Notes: a model not told the origin generated them from the letters alone. A stretch of DNA of 64,000 nucleotides from Bacteroidetes bacterium 43-16 (GCA_001897525.1 MKTB01000017.1:124001-188000); one strand, 5' to 3'. Shown: positions 1 through 9,422, counted from the stretch's first letter. A program made the numbers and translations.

Positions 1-1
1 C

Positions 2-565
2 CCTAACGAATCCCTGTATAATGACCTGGTGAATGATTGGCAGGAGCAAAAGACCATGATCAAAGAGCAGATCAAGCTCATCGATCCAATGGCTACCTCC
101 CTCCGTAAATCAACCGCACAAAGGTTCCTGAATGCAACATTGAATGTGATGATGGAGATCCTGATGTACCTGTTGGCGATCGGGAGCATTGCTTACCTGT
201 TCTTTTTAGATAACCTCGGTCCTTTTTACATAGTAGGGAAAATAACAGCCATGCCCGAAATTAAAACCCTGTTTGCATCAGGCGAATTGTCCGGCTTTAG
301 CATGGCGATCAAAGCAATGTTTGTCCTAATGGCCCTCCTGTTTTTGATCATAGGAAGGATGCTGGCCAACATCAGGCATAAGAACAGTACCCTGAGCCTG
401 GCAGGAAAGAATATGAAAACCATTTCCGGGCAGCACCTGGCCCGTAAAACAGCCATTGAATCACTGGAGCAAAGGCACGTTATGGTCCTGCCCCAGACAG
501 ATATAAATGTTGATTCCATACAGACCATCAGGAAAGAAGACGATCACAACGATATACTCCTATAA
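2..565 (+). CDS. Hypothetical membrane protein, 5' end cut by window edge
   Basis: The reading frame is open from base 2 with no stop, so the true start lies before the window; a GTG at 29 is only an internal candidate. The visible part (about 187 residues) has a polar N-terminal stretch, two hydrophobic segments (about residues 40-62 and 93-113 counted from the GTG) and a charged C-terminal tail ending in DDHNDILL. This suggests an inner-membrane protein with two helices and cytosolic ends. I do not recognise a family. It ends 8 bases before the purine nucleoside phosphorylase start, so the two are probably co-transcribed, but this gives no functional clue. Confidence 0.7.
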   Translation, partial: PNESLYNDLVNDWQEQKTMIKEQIKLIDPMATSLRKSTAQRFLNATLNVMMEILMYLLAIGSIAYLFFLDNLGPFYIVGKITAMPEIKTLFASGELSGFSMAIKAMFVLMALLFLIIGRMLANIRHKNSTLSLAGKNMKTISGQHLARKTAIESLEQRHVMVLPQTDINVDSIQTIRKEDDHNDILL

Positions 566-573
566 TTAATATT

Positions 574-1389
574 ATGATATTCGAAAAAATTCAGGAAACA
601 GTAGCTTTTATTAGCAGCAAGGTCACTACATTACCTAAATATGCTGTGATATTAGGTTCCGGCCTGGGCGGATTGACCAAGGCCATACAGGTGGAGCATG
701 AACTGCCTTATTCCGAAATCCCTAACTTTCCCCAGTCTACCGTTGAAGGTCATGATGGGAAACTGATCTTCGGTACCATAGGAGATAAACCCGTAATGAT
801 GATGGCAGGCCGCTTTCACTATTACGAAGGCTACAATATGCAGGAAGTAACCTTCCCGATGCGCGTGATGAAAGCATTAGGCGTAGACACCATGATCGTG
901 AGCAATGCGGCAGGAGGGATGAATAAAGATTTCAGGATCGGTGACATCATGTTTATCCGTGACCATATCAACCTCTTCCCCGAACACCCTTTAAGAGGTA
1001 AGAATGATGAACGCCTGGGCGTACGCTTCCCGGATATGAGCGAGCCTTATAACCTGGCATTGCTGGATAAGGCCCATGCAATAGCCCGTGATGCAGGCAT
1101 TGATGTGAAAGAAGGCGTGTATGTAGGTTTGCAGGGTCCTACCTTTGAAACCCGTGCCGAATATAAATGGCTGCATGTGATCGGTGGAGATGCCGTAGGC
1201 ATGAGCACCGTTCCGGAAGTGATCGTGGCCATTCACAGCGGTATGACCGTCTTTGCGGCCAGCATAATTACCGACCTGGGCATCCGTGAGGAGCAGAATA
1301 CCATCACCCATGAAGAAGTATTAGCTGCGGCCAACGAGGCAGCACCTAAACTGGAAAAAATTGTTTCTGAATTAATCAAATCAATATAG
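574..1389 (+). CDS. punA: Purine nucleoside phosphorylase, trimeric (PNP-I) type
   Basis: A cytosolic salvage enzyme that cleaves purine nucleosides with phosphate to base plus ribose-1-phosphate. At 271 residues it has the usual length. Family marks are the phosphate-binding GSGLGG near residue 28, the GRFHYYEGY loop, SNAAGGMN, QGPTFETRAE carrying the base-binding Glu, and DAVGMSTVPE. The residue matching human Asn243 is Asp (D234, in SIITDLG). In the family, Asn there favours 6-oxopurines and Asp is found in MTA phosphorylase, so adenosine use is possible. It is followed 4 bases later by a YHS lipoprotein gene, suggesting one transcript that ends at the hairpin at 1767. Confidence 0.93.
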   Translation: MIFEKIQETVAFISSKVTTLPKYAVILGSGLGGLTKAIQVEHELPYSEIPNFPQSTVEGHDGKLIFGTIGDKPVMMMAGRFHYYEGYNMQEVTFPMRVMKALGVDTMIVSNAAGGMNKDFRIGDIMFIRDHINLFPEHPLRGKNDERLGVRFPDMSEPYNLALLDKAHAIARDAGIDVKEGVYVGLQGPTFETRAEYKWLHVIGGDAVGMSTVPEVIVAIHSGMTVFAASIITDLGIREEQNTITHEEVLAAANEAAPKLEKIVSELIKSI

Positions 1390-1393
1390 TTTT

Positions 1394-1708
1394 ATGAAAA
1401 AGATATTATTAGCCGCTGCTGTCGCTTTTGCACTTACCTCTTGTGGTGAAGATAACACTGCTGCAAAAGCAGACGGGCACGATGATCATGCAGGACATAA
1501 CCACGGTACAGAGCAAACCGATAAAGGTACTGCAGCTACACCGGAAACACCTTCAAAATATACCGATAAAGATCCGGTATGTGGCATGGACAGGAACGAG
1601 AAATGGACTGAGTTTACCGCTAAAGGTACCGATACCACCTGGTTTTGCAGCCCCGTTTGTAAAGAGCAATTTGATGCAGATCCTGCTAAATTCCCCAAGA
1701 AAGCATAA
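1394..1708 (+). CDS. YHS-domain lipoprotein, probable periplasmic metal binder
   Basis: A 104-residue protein. Its signal peptide ends in a lipobox (ALTSC), so Cys17 should be lipidated and the protein anchored to a membrane facing the periplasm. A His/Asp-rich linker (residues 24-40, several HDDH/GHNHG-like pairs) precedes a YHS domain with DPVCGM and FCSPVCKEQFDADP. YHS domains occur in copper and heavy-metal handling proteins, and the paired Cys plus His-rich tract fit metal binding. The metal cannot be named from sequence. It lies 4 bases after punA and ends before a strong terminator. Confidence 0.8.
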   Translation: MKKILLAAAVAFALTSCGEDNTAAKADGHDDHAGHNHGTEQTDKGTAATPETPSKYTDKDPVCGMDRNEKWTEFTAKGTDTTWFCSPVCKEQFDADPAKFPKKA

Positions 1709-1766
1709 TTTATTCTGAATAAATATCAGCTTGTTGTTTTACGTCGATCGTAATAACAATAATTGG

Positions 1767-1808
1767 AAGCGGCAATCTCCTTATCAACCGGGATTGCCGC
1801 TTTTTTTT
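1767..1808 (+). terminator. Rho-independent terminator after the punA/YHS genes
   Basis: Perfect 11-bp arms AAGCGGCAATC (1767-1777) and GATTGCCGCTT (1792-1802), followed by a run of eight T. Ends the punA-YHS transcript and separates it from ribD. Confidence 0.9.
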
Positions 1809-1846
1809 AATATTTGCCCCTCTTTAATCCATTCCTGTTTCCCCTT

Positions 1847-2896
1847 ATGAATCCACATATTCCATTTATGCAACGTGCCCTCTATCTCGCCCGCCTGGGA
1901 GCGGGTAGGGTAGCCCCTAATCCTTTAGTGGGCGCTGTATTAGTTCATGACGGCACCATAATCGGGGAGGGCTGGCACCATACTTATGGCGCGGCCCATG
2001 CAGAGGTGAATTGTATCAACAGCGTTAAGGCATCCGATCAACATAAGATCAGCGCGAGTACTATCTATGTTACCCTCGAGCCCTGCGCCCATTTTGGTAA
2101 AACCCCTCCTTGTGCCGCATTGATCATTAAACACAAGATTCCTAAAGTCGTGATAGCCTGTGTAGATACCTTTTCCGAAGTGGCGGGCAGAGGTATTGAA
2201 CAATTGAGAGCGGCCGGAATAGAGGTAGAACTGGGCATTTTAGAGCAGGAAGCACGTTGGCTGAACCGCTGCTTTTTTACCTTCCATGAAAAGAAAAGAC
2301 CTTACATTATACTTAAATGGGCTAAGAGTACAGATGGCTTCATCGCCCCGGAAAACGGCCGGAAAGTGATGCTGAGCAATGCTTTGGTACAAAGGTACGT
2401 ACACAAAATGCGCCATGAGGCCGCTGCGATCATGGTAGGCTACAATACCGCGCTTTTAGACGATCCTTTATTGACCGACCGTTTTTTCGGTACACAACAA
2501 CCGCTGCGAATTGTCTGTGACTGGAAAGATACACTCCCTGAAAACCTGCATCTCAAAACAGACGGGCAGCAAACAATGATCTACAATCACAAAAAAAATG
2601 AAATAAAAGGGGCTTGCAGGTACATAAAACCGGATCAGGATGATGTGAATACAATACTGGATCATCTCTACACCGAAGGCATAAACAGCCTGATCGTCGA
2701 AGGAGGTACAAAGACCTTACAAGAGTTTATTGACATGGGCCTTTGGGACGAAGCCCATGTGATCACCGCTGCAGCGGCCATAGGAGCAGGTGTAAAGGCA
2801 CCCGGTCTGTTGCATGCCCAAAAAATAAATACCATCAGGCTGGCAGATAATAGCATTGACCTGTTTGTAAATCCTTTTGCACAAACCTCTTCCTGA
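1847..2896 (+). CDS. ribD: Bifunctional riboflavin biosynthesis protein RibD (deaminase/reductase)
   Basis: Catalyses steps two and three of riboflavin synthesis: deamination of the diaminopyrimidine from GTP, then NADPH-dependent reduction of the ribosyl chain. The N-terminal deaminase carries the zinc motif HAEVNC and PCAHFGKTPPC. The C-terminal reductase half (from about residue 145) has KWAKSTDGFIA, a DDPLLTDR segment and VEGGTKTLQEF. I chose ATG 1847 (349 residues). An upstream TTG at 1814 would add eleven residues and lies directly beside the terminator and a TATTTG promoter-like box. No FMN riboswitch is visible in the short leader. The partner ribBA is at 39.5 kb. Confidence 0.93.
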   Translation: MNPHIPFMQRALYLARLGAGRVAPNPLVGAVLVHDGTIIGEGWHHTYGAAHAEVNCINSVKASDQHKISASTIYVTLEPCAHFGKTPPCAALIIKHKIPKVVIACVDTFSEVAGRGIEQLRAAGIEVELGILEQEARWLNRCFFTFHEKKRPYIILKWAKSTDGFIAPENGRKVMLSNALVQRYVHKMRHEAAAIMVGYNTALLDDPLLTDRFFGTQQPLRIVCDWKDTLPENLHLKTDGQQTMIYNHKKNEIKGACRYIKPDQDDVNTILDHLYTEGINSLIVEGGTKTLQEFIDMGLWDEAHVITAAAAIGAGVKAPGLLHAQKINTIRLADNSIDLFVNPFAQTSS

Positions 2897-2962
2897 TCCT
2901 TGGTTTAGCGATCCCGGTAAAGATTATCATCCGTTCAAATGAACTGCCCTTCCGGCCTTTCA

Positions 2963-2994
2963 TTTGTACCTGAGTTTTATATTCCCGTAATTTG
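2963..2994 (+). promoter_or_regulatory. Predicted promoter of the YigZ-like gene
   Basis: A -33 element TTTG (2963-2966), 21-nt spacer, then TAATTTG (2988-2994), one base short of the Bacteroidota TAnnTTTG box. It implies a start of transcription near 3000 and supports the downstream ATG at 3017. Confidence 0.55.
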
Positions 2995-3016
2995 CATTTC
3001 GATAGTACAGATTCCT

Positions 3017-3607
3017 ATGTTGACATATACCACGATTACCGCTCCGGCTACCGCAGAATTCAGAGACCGGGGGTCCAAATTCCTGGCTTACGCTTATCCC
3101 CTGAAAAGTGTAGAGGAAGTGAAATCTATAATAGCAGACCTGAAAAAAGAACATCCAAAAGCCGTGCACCATTGCTATGCTTACCGCATGGGCATCGAAG
3201 GTACCGTTTACCGGGCTAATGATGACGGAGAACCTTCCGGAAGTGCCGGCAGGCCTATTCTCGGGCAGATTGATAGTGCCGGGCTCACCAATGTCCTGGT
3301 CGTGGTAGTGCGCTATTTCGGGGGCACATTGCTCGGTGTTCCGGGATTGATCAATGCTTACAAGACCGTGACCACAGATGCCCTGGCAACCATAGAAAGA
3401 GTAGAGAAAAATATAGAGTTCCCTGTAAAGCTGAGTTTTGACTATACCATCATGAACGAAGTGATGACCGTATTAAAACAGTTTGAGGCTAATATCCTGA
3501 AACAGGAAATGACCTTGTTCTGCGATTTTGAAGTAGGTATTCCGCTGGTGCATAAAGAAGCCTGCCTGCAAAAACTGGAAGCTATTTATGGTTTGAAGCT
3601 GGAATAG
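3017..3607 (+). CDS. YigZ/IMPACT family protein
   Basis: Cytosolic protein of 196 residues with the IMPACT N-terminal fold followed by a DUF1949-type C-terminal domain. Visible family marks: EFRDRGSKFLAYAYP near the start, HHCYAYR, NDDGEPSGSAGRPIL and VVVRYFGGTLLGVPGLI. Family members relate to translation control or have no settled role in bacteria, so I give no precise function. An ATG at 2939 is in frame, but its extra 26 residues overlap the predicted promoter and do not match the family's start. The family core begins a few residues after Met 3017. Confidence 0.88.
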   Translation: MLTYTTITAPATAEFRDRGSKFLAYAYPLKSVEEVKSIIADLKKEHPKAVHHCYAYRMGIEGTVYRANDDGEPSGSAGRPILGQIDSAGLTNVLVVVVRYFGGTLLGVPGLINAYKTVTTDALATIERVEKNIEFPVKLSFDYTIMNEVMTVLKQFEANILKQEMTLFCDFEVGIPLVHKEACLQKLEAIYGLKLE

Positions 3608-3677
3608 CCTTATGCCAGGAGTTAAAAAGACAAATCAATAAAGCTTCGGCCTGATGGATGAATTGAGGTTGTTGCAA

Positions 3678-3724
3678 TAAAAAGCCCCTCGATGATGATC
3701 CAGGAATGGAAAATTACGAGGGGC
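3678..3724 (-). terminator. Terminator of the large minus-strand T9SS gene
   Basis: Arms GCCCCTCG (3684-3691) and CGAGGGGC (3717-3724), perfect 8 bp. Read on the minus strand the stem is followed by CTTTTTATT, so it ends the gene whose stop is at 3797. It lies between convergent genes. Confidence 0.7.
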
Positions 3725-3796
3725 AAGTATGAAACAAAATAGCTTAGTTTCCTTGTTTCACCAGGGTTTTAATGTCTGGTGTTTATCTGATTAGAT

Positions 3797-6700
3797 TTAT
3801 TTTTCTTTTACTATTTTGTAAGAAGAACTATGGCCGGTGGCACTGATAATATTGATATTATACACACCTGAGCTTAGGTTTTCCAGGTTGATATCCAATT
3901 GAGTGTTCGCAGCTTTTAATTGCTGTATCAGTCTGCCGGAAGCATCATAGATAGTAATGCTTTCATCGCCTTTCAGGCCCTCAAGCGTTACATGATCTTT
4001 GGCCGGATTCGGGTAGATCAGGATGTTGCCCTCGTTGCCAAATAATACACTGCGAACATTACTGTAGTCAAACCTGCCGTCAACATTAATTTGTTTTAAA
4101 CGGTAGAAATTCAGTGCATTTAAAGGTCTGACATCCGTAAATGTGTACTGCTGCTTGGTGCTGCTGTTGCCATTGGCTGAATGACTGGCTACAAAGCCGG
4201 ATGTAGTCCATGATTTACCGTCTGCGCTTCTTTCGATCTCAAAACCTTTGTTGTTTTGTTCCCTTGCGGTAGACCAGTCCAGTTGTACCGTAGTGCCCTT
4301 TTTAACCGCATCAAAATTTAACAGGCTTACCGGAAGGGCTGAGGAAGTGCTGCTGGCAAAACCAAAGGTAGAGAAGGACCTGATACCTGTGAATTCTACA
4401 TAATCAACACCGTCTTCTTCACCTGTAGCCGATGGATAAATATTGATCGCATTAGAAATGGTCTGACCATTATTAGCAACTACTGTAGCACTTGCATTAC
4501 CCGAATATTTAAACCAGGTTTGCGCTTGCTGATTAGCTACGATTGTATTACGGAGTTCCGCAGAATCAAAGAATATCCTCACTTTAACACCACCATTGGT
4601 CGTATAGTTACCACCGGCAGGTAAGATTTCCAATAAACGGCCCATAATATTACAGGTATTGCCACCCGATGTCACAATATAGGATGTAGGGCTATAAGTA
4701 AGTACTCCATTTACACCACCTGGCTCAATATTACCATTCCAGTTAATAGCAAATGCTTTGCGGGTTTGTGCCGCATCATAATAATAGTATTTCCAGCCTA
4801 CTGCTTTAAGACAGGCAGAGGTGAAGTTAGGAGTTGCATTGGTTTGAGGCAGGTCTACAGTACCGGGTGCAGTCTGGTTTACTTTAGCAAAGGTAAAATA
4901 AGATACACCTGCCGGGAACTTATGATTGACTTCATAATTAGTACCATTAACCGTCAGCACCGCTGCTGTGTCGGCGGCATCAAAAGTATTATCCAGGGAA
5001 TAAACGATCACATATTGAGCACATGCTCCTTGTCCCGGCACAGTGATGCTGCCAACAGAAGCTATCGGGAACTGTATCTTCACGGTTTGTGTCATAGGAT
5101 TATCACCATTGTTTTCCACACGCCAGATACGGGTCATTCTTTTGTTGAGATTAGAGGCCGCAGCATCCCCGTTGTGCGCAAAAGATACGCTGGCAGTAGC
5201 AAGGCTATTCTGGCTGTTATTATCTCCCCATACAAGGAAGCTGTTGTCATTGGCAAATGTATTGGTATTGGAAACATTGTTCGCTGCAATACTTCCGAGG
5301 CCCATCGTCACCTGGTTATTCGGAACTGTGTTCATGCTTTTGCTTTGTTTCTGGGTAAGGGCGCTATTGTCATCGCGGCCAATGCCTGCAACATTGAAAT
5401 GATACGTGCTGCCGCCGGCACCATTCCAGATCACTTTTCCGGTAGAGGAAGTATATTGATAAGTGCCGCTATTTATGCCGCCACCTAAAAGCGTAATACC
5501 GTATTTCAGGCCCAGGTAGCTGTCAATTTTCCTTCTTTCCGGTGAGCCAACAGCATGATTGACACTATAAACAATATTCTCAGCCATATTGCCCTGATAA
5601 TATTCACTACCCAAAGCAGCTCCCGTACTGGGACTCGGCTCCTGGCTAAGCGCGTACCATGTATTTGTAATTGAATTAGAAACGGTTCTGTTTGTAGTAG
5701 AATTCGCATTATAACCGTTATAGCCATACGTATTACTACCTGTTACACCGGTAAAGTCCCAGGTCTGTGAGATCAGGGATTGGGTTAGAGAAGTATTGCT
5801 ATTACCACTAAAAGAGGCTGAAGCATTATTCCCGAAAAGTAAAGATTGACCCTGGTAATAAAGATAATTAGTTGCCGTACTTCCTGTATATAAATAATTA
5901 AAGCCGGGATCATCATCTCCAAAAGAAAATACCTGCTTATTAAAGCCGGTGGTTTCGTCGTTATTCTGAACCGAATAGACAGAGCCGGGCGTAGTGCCGG
6001 TTGCCAGTATATTATTGGCCCTCATCCAGTGAGAAGTTCCATTGAAGGTGATCGCAGGATTAAAGTTGTAGGCATTGCTAACGGTACTCTGTACACCGCC
6101 TTGCAACTGGAGATTGTGGCCGGAGCCGGAAAGGTCATTCCAGGTAGTGGTAGCCCCTGGAGGTGTGCTGGCATTTACCCATAGTGTAAGCCCGCTGGTT
6201 ACGCCACCAGGGCCTGTTTGAAAGGAACCTATGGTTACAAAATCACCATCATTCACTACAACTCCGGTAGCAGATCCACCCGATACCGCGTAAATACGTG
6301 TACTCGCCGGCGTAAAACTGCTGTTGCTGCTGACCATTACATACCTGGCATAATTATAGCCAGTTGTAGCTATATTAAGCGTATAAGCTCCACCGGCAGT
6401 GCCGGCAAGGGTTACCTGTGCATTCCAGATTTTTGATGAGCGCATATTGATAGTGCCTGCCAGGCTGCCATTGGCAAAGGCAGTACCGGCTGCGTAGCTG
6501 TAGGCTGTAGTGCCGGACAGGTTATTATCACCAAGCAATACAGCATCCAGGTCATTAAGTGTACCTGTATTGGCCGCATTAGTAGTGGTCAGGCTGCTTA
6601 AATAGGTACTGATGGAGCCATCAGAAGTCGATTTGGATTGCTTCTGGTACAGGTTAGAACCATTATCCCTGGCAATACCAAAAATATTATTCTGGTAGCC

Positions 6701-7513
6701 GGAGTGACTGCTGCCTGTCCAGATATTAGTACCCGCACTGTTCACATAATTGGGTGATCCGGCCGCATTCAGTGAAAGCCCATATTTAATAGCCAGGTAA
6801 GATTGTACCCTTAGCTTATCGCTGGCGCTGAGCGTGGCGCGGTACATGATCACTTCGCCGATATTCCCATTGAAAGAGCCATTGCCGTAGCCGTCAAACC
6901 CGATAAACAGGTCAGTGCTGCTTAAGGTATTAGTACAGGTAGTGGAAGCCTCCACATTTCCATTGTTCGAGATAGAGACACCGCCGCTGACCCCAAAGCC
7001 GCTGACCAGATAAGGCAGGGTCGTGGAAAAGCCGGATTGTTTGGCTACACCGGTTCCGCCAGATCCATTCCAGTCTCCGGTGGTAAAGCCTACATCGGTG
7101 GTTGGGCTTGAAGTGGCTAATACCCAGCCCGCGGCCCACCCGGAATTGGTGGTTTTGGCCATAAAGGGAGAATAAGCAATATTTCCTGGTAAACCTACAG
7201 CAAAAACAGAGATAGCGCCCCCTAAAGGGTTTAATGCTGTATTGTGTGTAACACGAAAATAATTACTTGTACTAAAGCCGGTAGGTACTGCATTGTAATT
7301 GTACAGGGTCGTATTGGTAATGGTACCGGTTTTTGTTGCATTCCGGGCATTGCCACTGGCATCTGTCCAGGTGGTGCCACCGGTATAGTTCTGGGAGGGG
7401 AGCCAAAGCTGCAGCCCTGCGGAGACACCTCCCGGTGCCTGCGCTTTTGTGCTTGAAAATCCTAAACACAGCGGAATAGATACAAGCAAAACTTGTTTGT
7501 ACATTTGTTTCAT
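3797..7513 (-). CDS. Large secreted protein with two LamG-like modules and T9SS type A sorting domain
   Basis: A 1238-residue exported protein. A signal peptide (residues 1-25, ending TKAQA) is followed by two related modules starting GGVSAGLQLWLPSQ (about residue 28) and GGVTSGLTLWVNAS (about 438). Each contains a concanavalin/LamG-like stretch and a segment of the SYLGLKYGITL type; I recall such modules as DUF8202-like, from memory. A later section includes an LDWSTAREQNNKGFEIERS domain common before sorting signals. The last ~75 residues (IYPNPAKDHVTLEG, YDASGRLIQQL, SGVYNI) form a type A sorting domain, so it is probably moved by T9SS and attached at the surface. Function (adhesin or carbohydrate binding) is not determined. 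Confidence 0.88.
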   Translation of the reverse strand: MKQMYKQVLLVSIPLCLGFSSTKAQAPGGVSAGLQLWLPSQNYTGGTTWTDASGNARNATKTGTITNTTLYNYNAVPTGFSTSNYFRVTHNTALNPLGGAISVFAVGLPGNIAYSPFMAKTTNSGWAAGWVLATSSPTTDVGFTTGDWNGSGGTGVAKQSGFSTTLPYLVSGFGVSGGVSISNNGNVEASTTCTNTLSSTDLFIGFDGYGNGSFNGNIGEVIMYRATLSASDKLRVQSYLAIKYGLSLNAAGSPNYVNSAGTNIWTGSSHSGYQNNIFGIARDNGSNLYQKQSKSTSDGSISTYLSSLTTTNAANTGTLNDLDAVLLGDNNLSGTTAYSYAAGTAFANGSLAGTINMRSSKIWNAQVTLAGTAGGAYTLNIATTGYNYARYVMVSSNSSFTPASTRIYAVSGGSATGVVVNDGDFVTIGSFQTGPGGVTSGLTLWVNASTPPGATTTWNDLSGSGHNLQLQGGVQSTVSNAYNFNPAITFNGTSHWMRANNILATGTTPGSVYSVQNNDETTGFNKQVFSFGDDDPGFNYLYTGSTATNYLYYQGQSLLFGNNASASFSGNSNTSLTQSLISQTWDFTGVTGSNTYGYNGYNANSTTNRTVSNSITNTWYALSQEPSPSTGAALGSEYYQGNMAENIVYSVNHAVGSPERRKIDSYLGLKYGITLLGGGINSGTYQYTSSTGKVIWNGAGGSTYHFNVAGIGRDDNSALTQKQSKSMNTVPNNQVTMGLGSIAANNVSNTNTFANDNSFLVWGDNNSQNSLATASVSFAHNGDAAASNLNKRMTRIWRVENNGDNPMTQTVKIQFPIASVGSITVPGQGACAQYVIVYSLDNTFDAADTAAVLTVNGTNYEVNHKFPAGVSYFTFAKVNQTAPGTVDLPQTNATPNFTSACLKAVGWKYYYYDAAQTRKAFAINWNGNIEPGGVNGVLTYSPTSYIVTSGGNTCNIMGRLLEILPAGGNYTTNGGVKVRIFFDSAELRNTIVANQQAQTWFKYSGNASATVVANNGQTISNAINIYPSATGEEDGVDYVEFTGIRSFSTFGFASSTSSALPVSLLNFDAVKKGTTVQLDWSTAREQNNKGFEIERSADGKSWTTSGFVASHSANGNSSTKQQYTFTDVRPLNALNFYRLKQINVDGRFDYSNVRSVLFGNEGNILIYPNPAKDHVTLEGLKGDESITIYDASGRLIQQLKAANTQLDINLENLSSGVYNINIISATGHSSSYKIVKEK

Positions 7514-7540
7514 AAGAATTATTTAGTAATAACTGTAGAA

Positions 7541-7569
7541 CAAAGCTATGACAATAGTTATATAACAAA
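7541..7569 (-). promoter_or_regulatory. Predicted promoter of the minus-strand T9SS gene
   Basis: On the minus strand TTTG (plus CAAA at 7566-7569), 17-nt spacer, then TAGCTTTG (plus CAAAGCTA at 7541-7548): a full match to the Bacteroidota -33/-7 pattern, 27 bases upstream of the start codon. Confidence 0.75.
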
Positions 7570-7707
7570 AATGATATAATTGACATTAACGAACAGATTA
7601 ACATAAGAAATGAAATTATATGAAATCACGATATAATTTCATTTATTTTTAATATTAAATTTTATTTATTTGGTTAGATCCTGATGTAAATAAACGGAGA
7701 AATGAAA

Positions 7708-7715
7708 TATATTTG
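7708..7715 (+). promoter_or_regulatory. Predicted -7 box of the plus-strand T9SS gene
   Basis: TATATTTG fits TAnnTTTG exactly. It lies 27 bases before ATG 7743 in an AT-rich divergent intergenic region (7514-7742) in which I see nothing else. It overlaps a TTG that would otherwise extend the downstream frame. Confidence 0.65.
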
Positions 7716-7742
7716 CATACACTAACCAACCTTTTAATATTT

Positions 7743-9329
7743 ATGAAAAAAATCATATTATTTCCTGGAGTTCATTTTTTATTCAGTTTTATTGGCTTGA
7801 TTTTCAGTGTTTTAATAGCAACAGAAACAAGCGCACAAAGCGGTGTGGGTACTGATACTACTTTAAATACCTCCCTTATTGTCGGTATGGGTATTACACA
7901 GGAGGTATATGCAGAAACACTATATATCGGCCCGGATGCAGTTTTAAATATGGATGGCGGAGACCTCCTTGTCTATAGTAAATATATCTGGATAGCACCT
8001 ACCGCTCAGATATCCGGAAGCGGCAGCTTGATTATTGCCAACCCCGAGGATAATCCACAGTATCCCGATATGAGTGGTACGACTACAATAGATGTCAATA
8101 ATGGTTTGCCCTTAACAGCTATTATACGCCATAGAAATCCCAACAATATCATTTTGGCTGATATTGCCGATCCTGCTTATGGTACACTTAATCCTACAGG
8201 GCCTTTGGCATCAGCCTTTAACCTGGCAAGCGTTTTTATGCTTGAAGTATCCGGCGGTGATTTATTGTTAAATGGTAATGACTTTATCATGTGGGAAGAT
8301 GGGATAATAGCTGGTTATGCTATGGACAGAAGTATCATAACAAGTAATAGTATTGCCGGGCATCTCATAAAAGTAAATAATGGTAACCTGAGTTTTACTA
8401 CATTCCCTGTAGGTATAGTTGAAGGGGAATGCACCCCCGTCTCTATACAAGGTTCCGGTGATTACTCTGTAAGCGTAACCGATTATGCAGCCAGTGGTAT
8501 TACTATATCTGGCCCGCAGGAGGGTATAGACCGTACCTGGCATATATACGGCGGACCTGCAACTGAAATATACCTGCAACATGATATAGCCACTAATGGT
8601 ACCCTGTATAATGATGCTGCAGCTTTTATTACCCGCTACCTGGGTAGCGGCAACTGGAGTACTGCCGCGGCAAATGATTACCTCATTGATGGCTTTCATT
8701 ATAATGCCGGGGCAATACCTGCTGGCATACCACTCTCTGCTGCTGATGATGGGGCATGGCTCAGCAAAACAAGTGATGAACTTAGCCCTCTGCCCGTAAA
8801 GCTGCTCCGCTTACAGGCCCGTAAAGAAGGGCATGTAGTAGCCTTGGAATGGTCAACAGCATCAGAACAACACTGCAAGGGATTTACAATAGAAAGAAGT
8901 ATAGACGGCAGTAATTGGACTCCAATAAGCTTTGTACACAGCCTTTCTGAAAGTGGGAACTGCAACATCAGATCAGACTATAGCTCTATAGATAATCAAC
9001 CCGCTGATGGTAGAAATTTTTATCGCCTGAAACAAACGGACTTTGACGGTAAATATACCTACAGCAAACTGGTAAGTATCTTATTTGATGCAGGTATAAA
9101 AGTCTCTGTTTACCCTAATCCCGTCACAAAGTATATAAATATAAGCGGCCTTCAGTATGGAGCAGGTATTGCCCTGTATGATGTTGCCGGCAGATTGCTG
9201 CAGCAACGGCAAGCGGAAAAGGATACGATCCATTTTGATATGGAATATTTTAATTCAGGCATCTATACTATTAAGATCACAGCTACAGATGGAAGTACAA
9301 CACACTACAAAGTAGTTAAGCAACCTTAA
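7743..9329 (+). CDS. Secreted protein with T9SS type A sorting domain
   Basis: A 528-residue protein. It has a long signal peptide (about residues 1-32, ending TSAQS), then a beta-rich region of unknown family with repeated 'VSGGDLLLNGND'-like segments typical of surface beta-helix or sandwich proteins. An LEWSTASEQHCKGFTIERS domain at about residue 368 and a C-terminal sorting domain (VYPNPVTKYINISG, YDVAGRLLQQ, SGIYTIKI) resemble the C-terminal third of the divergently transcribed neighbour, so the two probably share that region by descent. It should be exported by T9SS. The cargo function is not recognisable. Confidence 0.85.
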   Translation: MKKIILFPGVHFLFSFIGLIFSVLIATETSAQSGVGTDTTLNTSLIVGMGITQEVYAETLYIGPDAVLNMDGGDLLVYSKYIWIAPTAQISGSGSLIIANPEDNPQYPDMSGTTTIDVNNGLPLTAIIRHRNPNNIILADIADPAYGTLNPTGPLASAFNLASVFMLEVSGGDLLLNGNDFIMWEDGIIAGYAMDRSIITSNSIAGHLIKVNNGNLSFTTFPVGIVEGECTPVSIQGSGDYSVSVTDYAASGITISGPQEGIDRTWHIYGGPATEIYLQHDIATNGTLYNDAAAFITRYLGSGNWSTAAANDYLIDGFHYNAGAIPAGIPLSAADDGAWLSKTSDELSPLPVKLLRLQARKEGHVVALEWSTASEQHCKGFTIERSIDGSNWTPISFVHSLSESGNCNIRSDYSSIDNQPADGRNFYRLKQTDFDGKYTYSKLVSILFDAGIKVSVYPNPVTKYINISGLQYGAGIALYDVAGRLLQQRQAEKDTIHFDMEYFNSGIYTIKITATDGSTTHYKVVKQP

Positions 9330-9422
9330 AATACTTTATCGTAAGACACTTCATGATAGCGGATGATTAAATACTGATAATAAAATAGCATTTTTTAGAA
9401 CCAAACACAAATATTGAAAACA

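Noticed and set aside
1709-1846. FMN riboswitch upstream of ribD (and similarly of ribBA)
   Set aside because: The gap holds a simple terminator hairpin and a promoter-like box; none of the FMN-aptamer words is present.
4766-5488. 240-codon plus-strand frame inside the minus-strand T9SS gene
   Set aside because: Antisense of a protein with clear signal peptide, domains and sorting signal; the translated sequence has no recognisable pattern.
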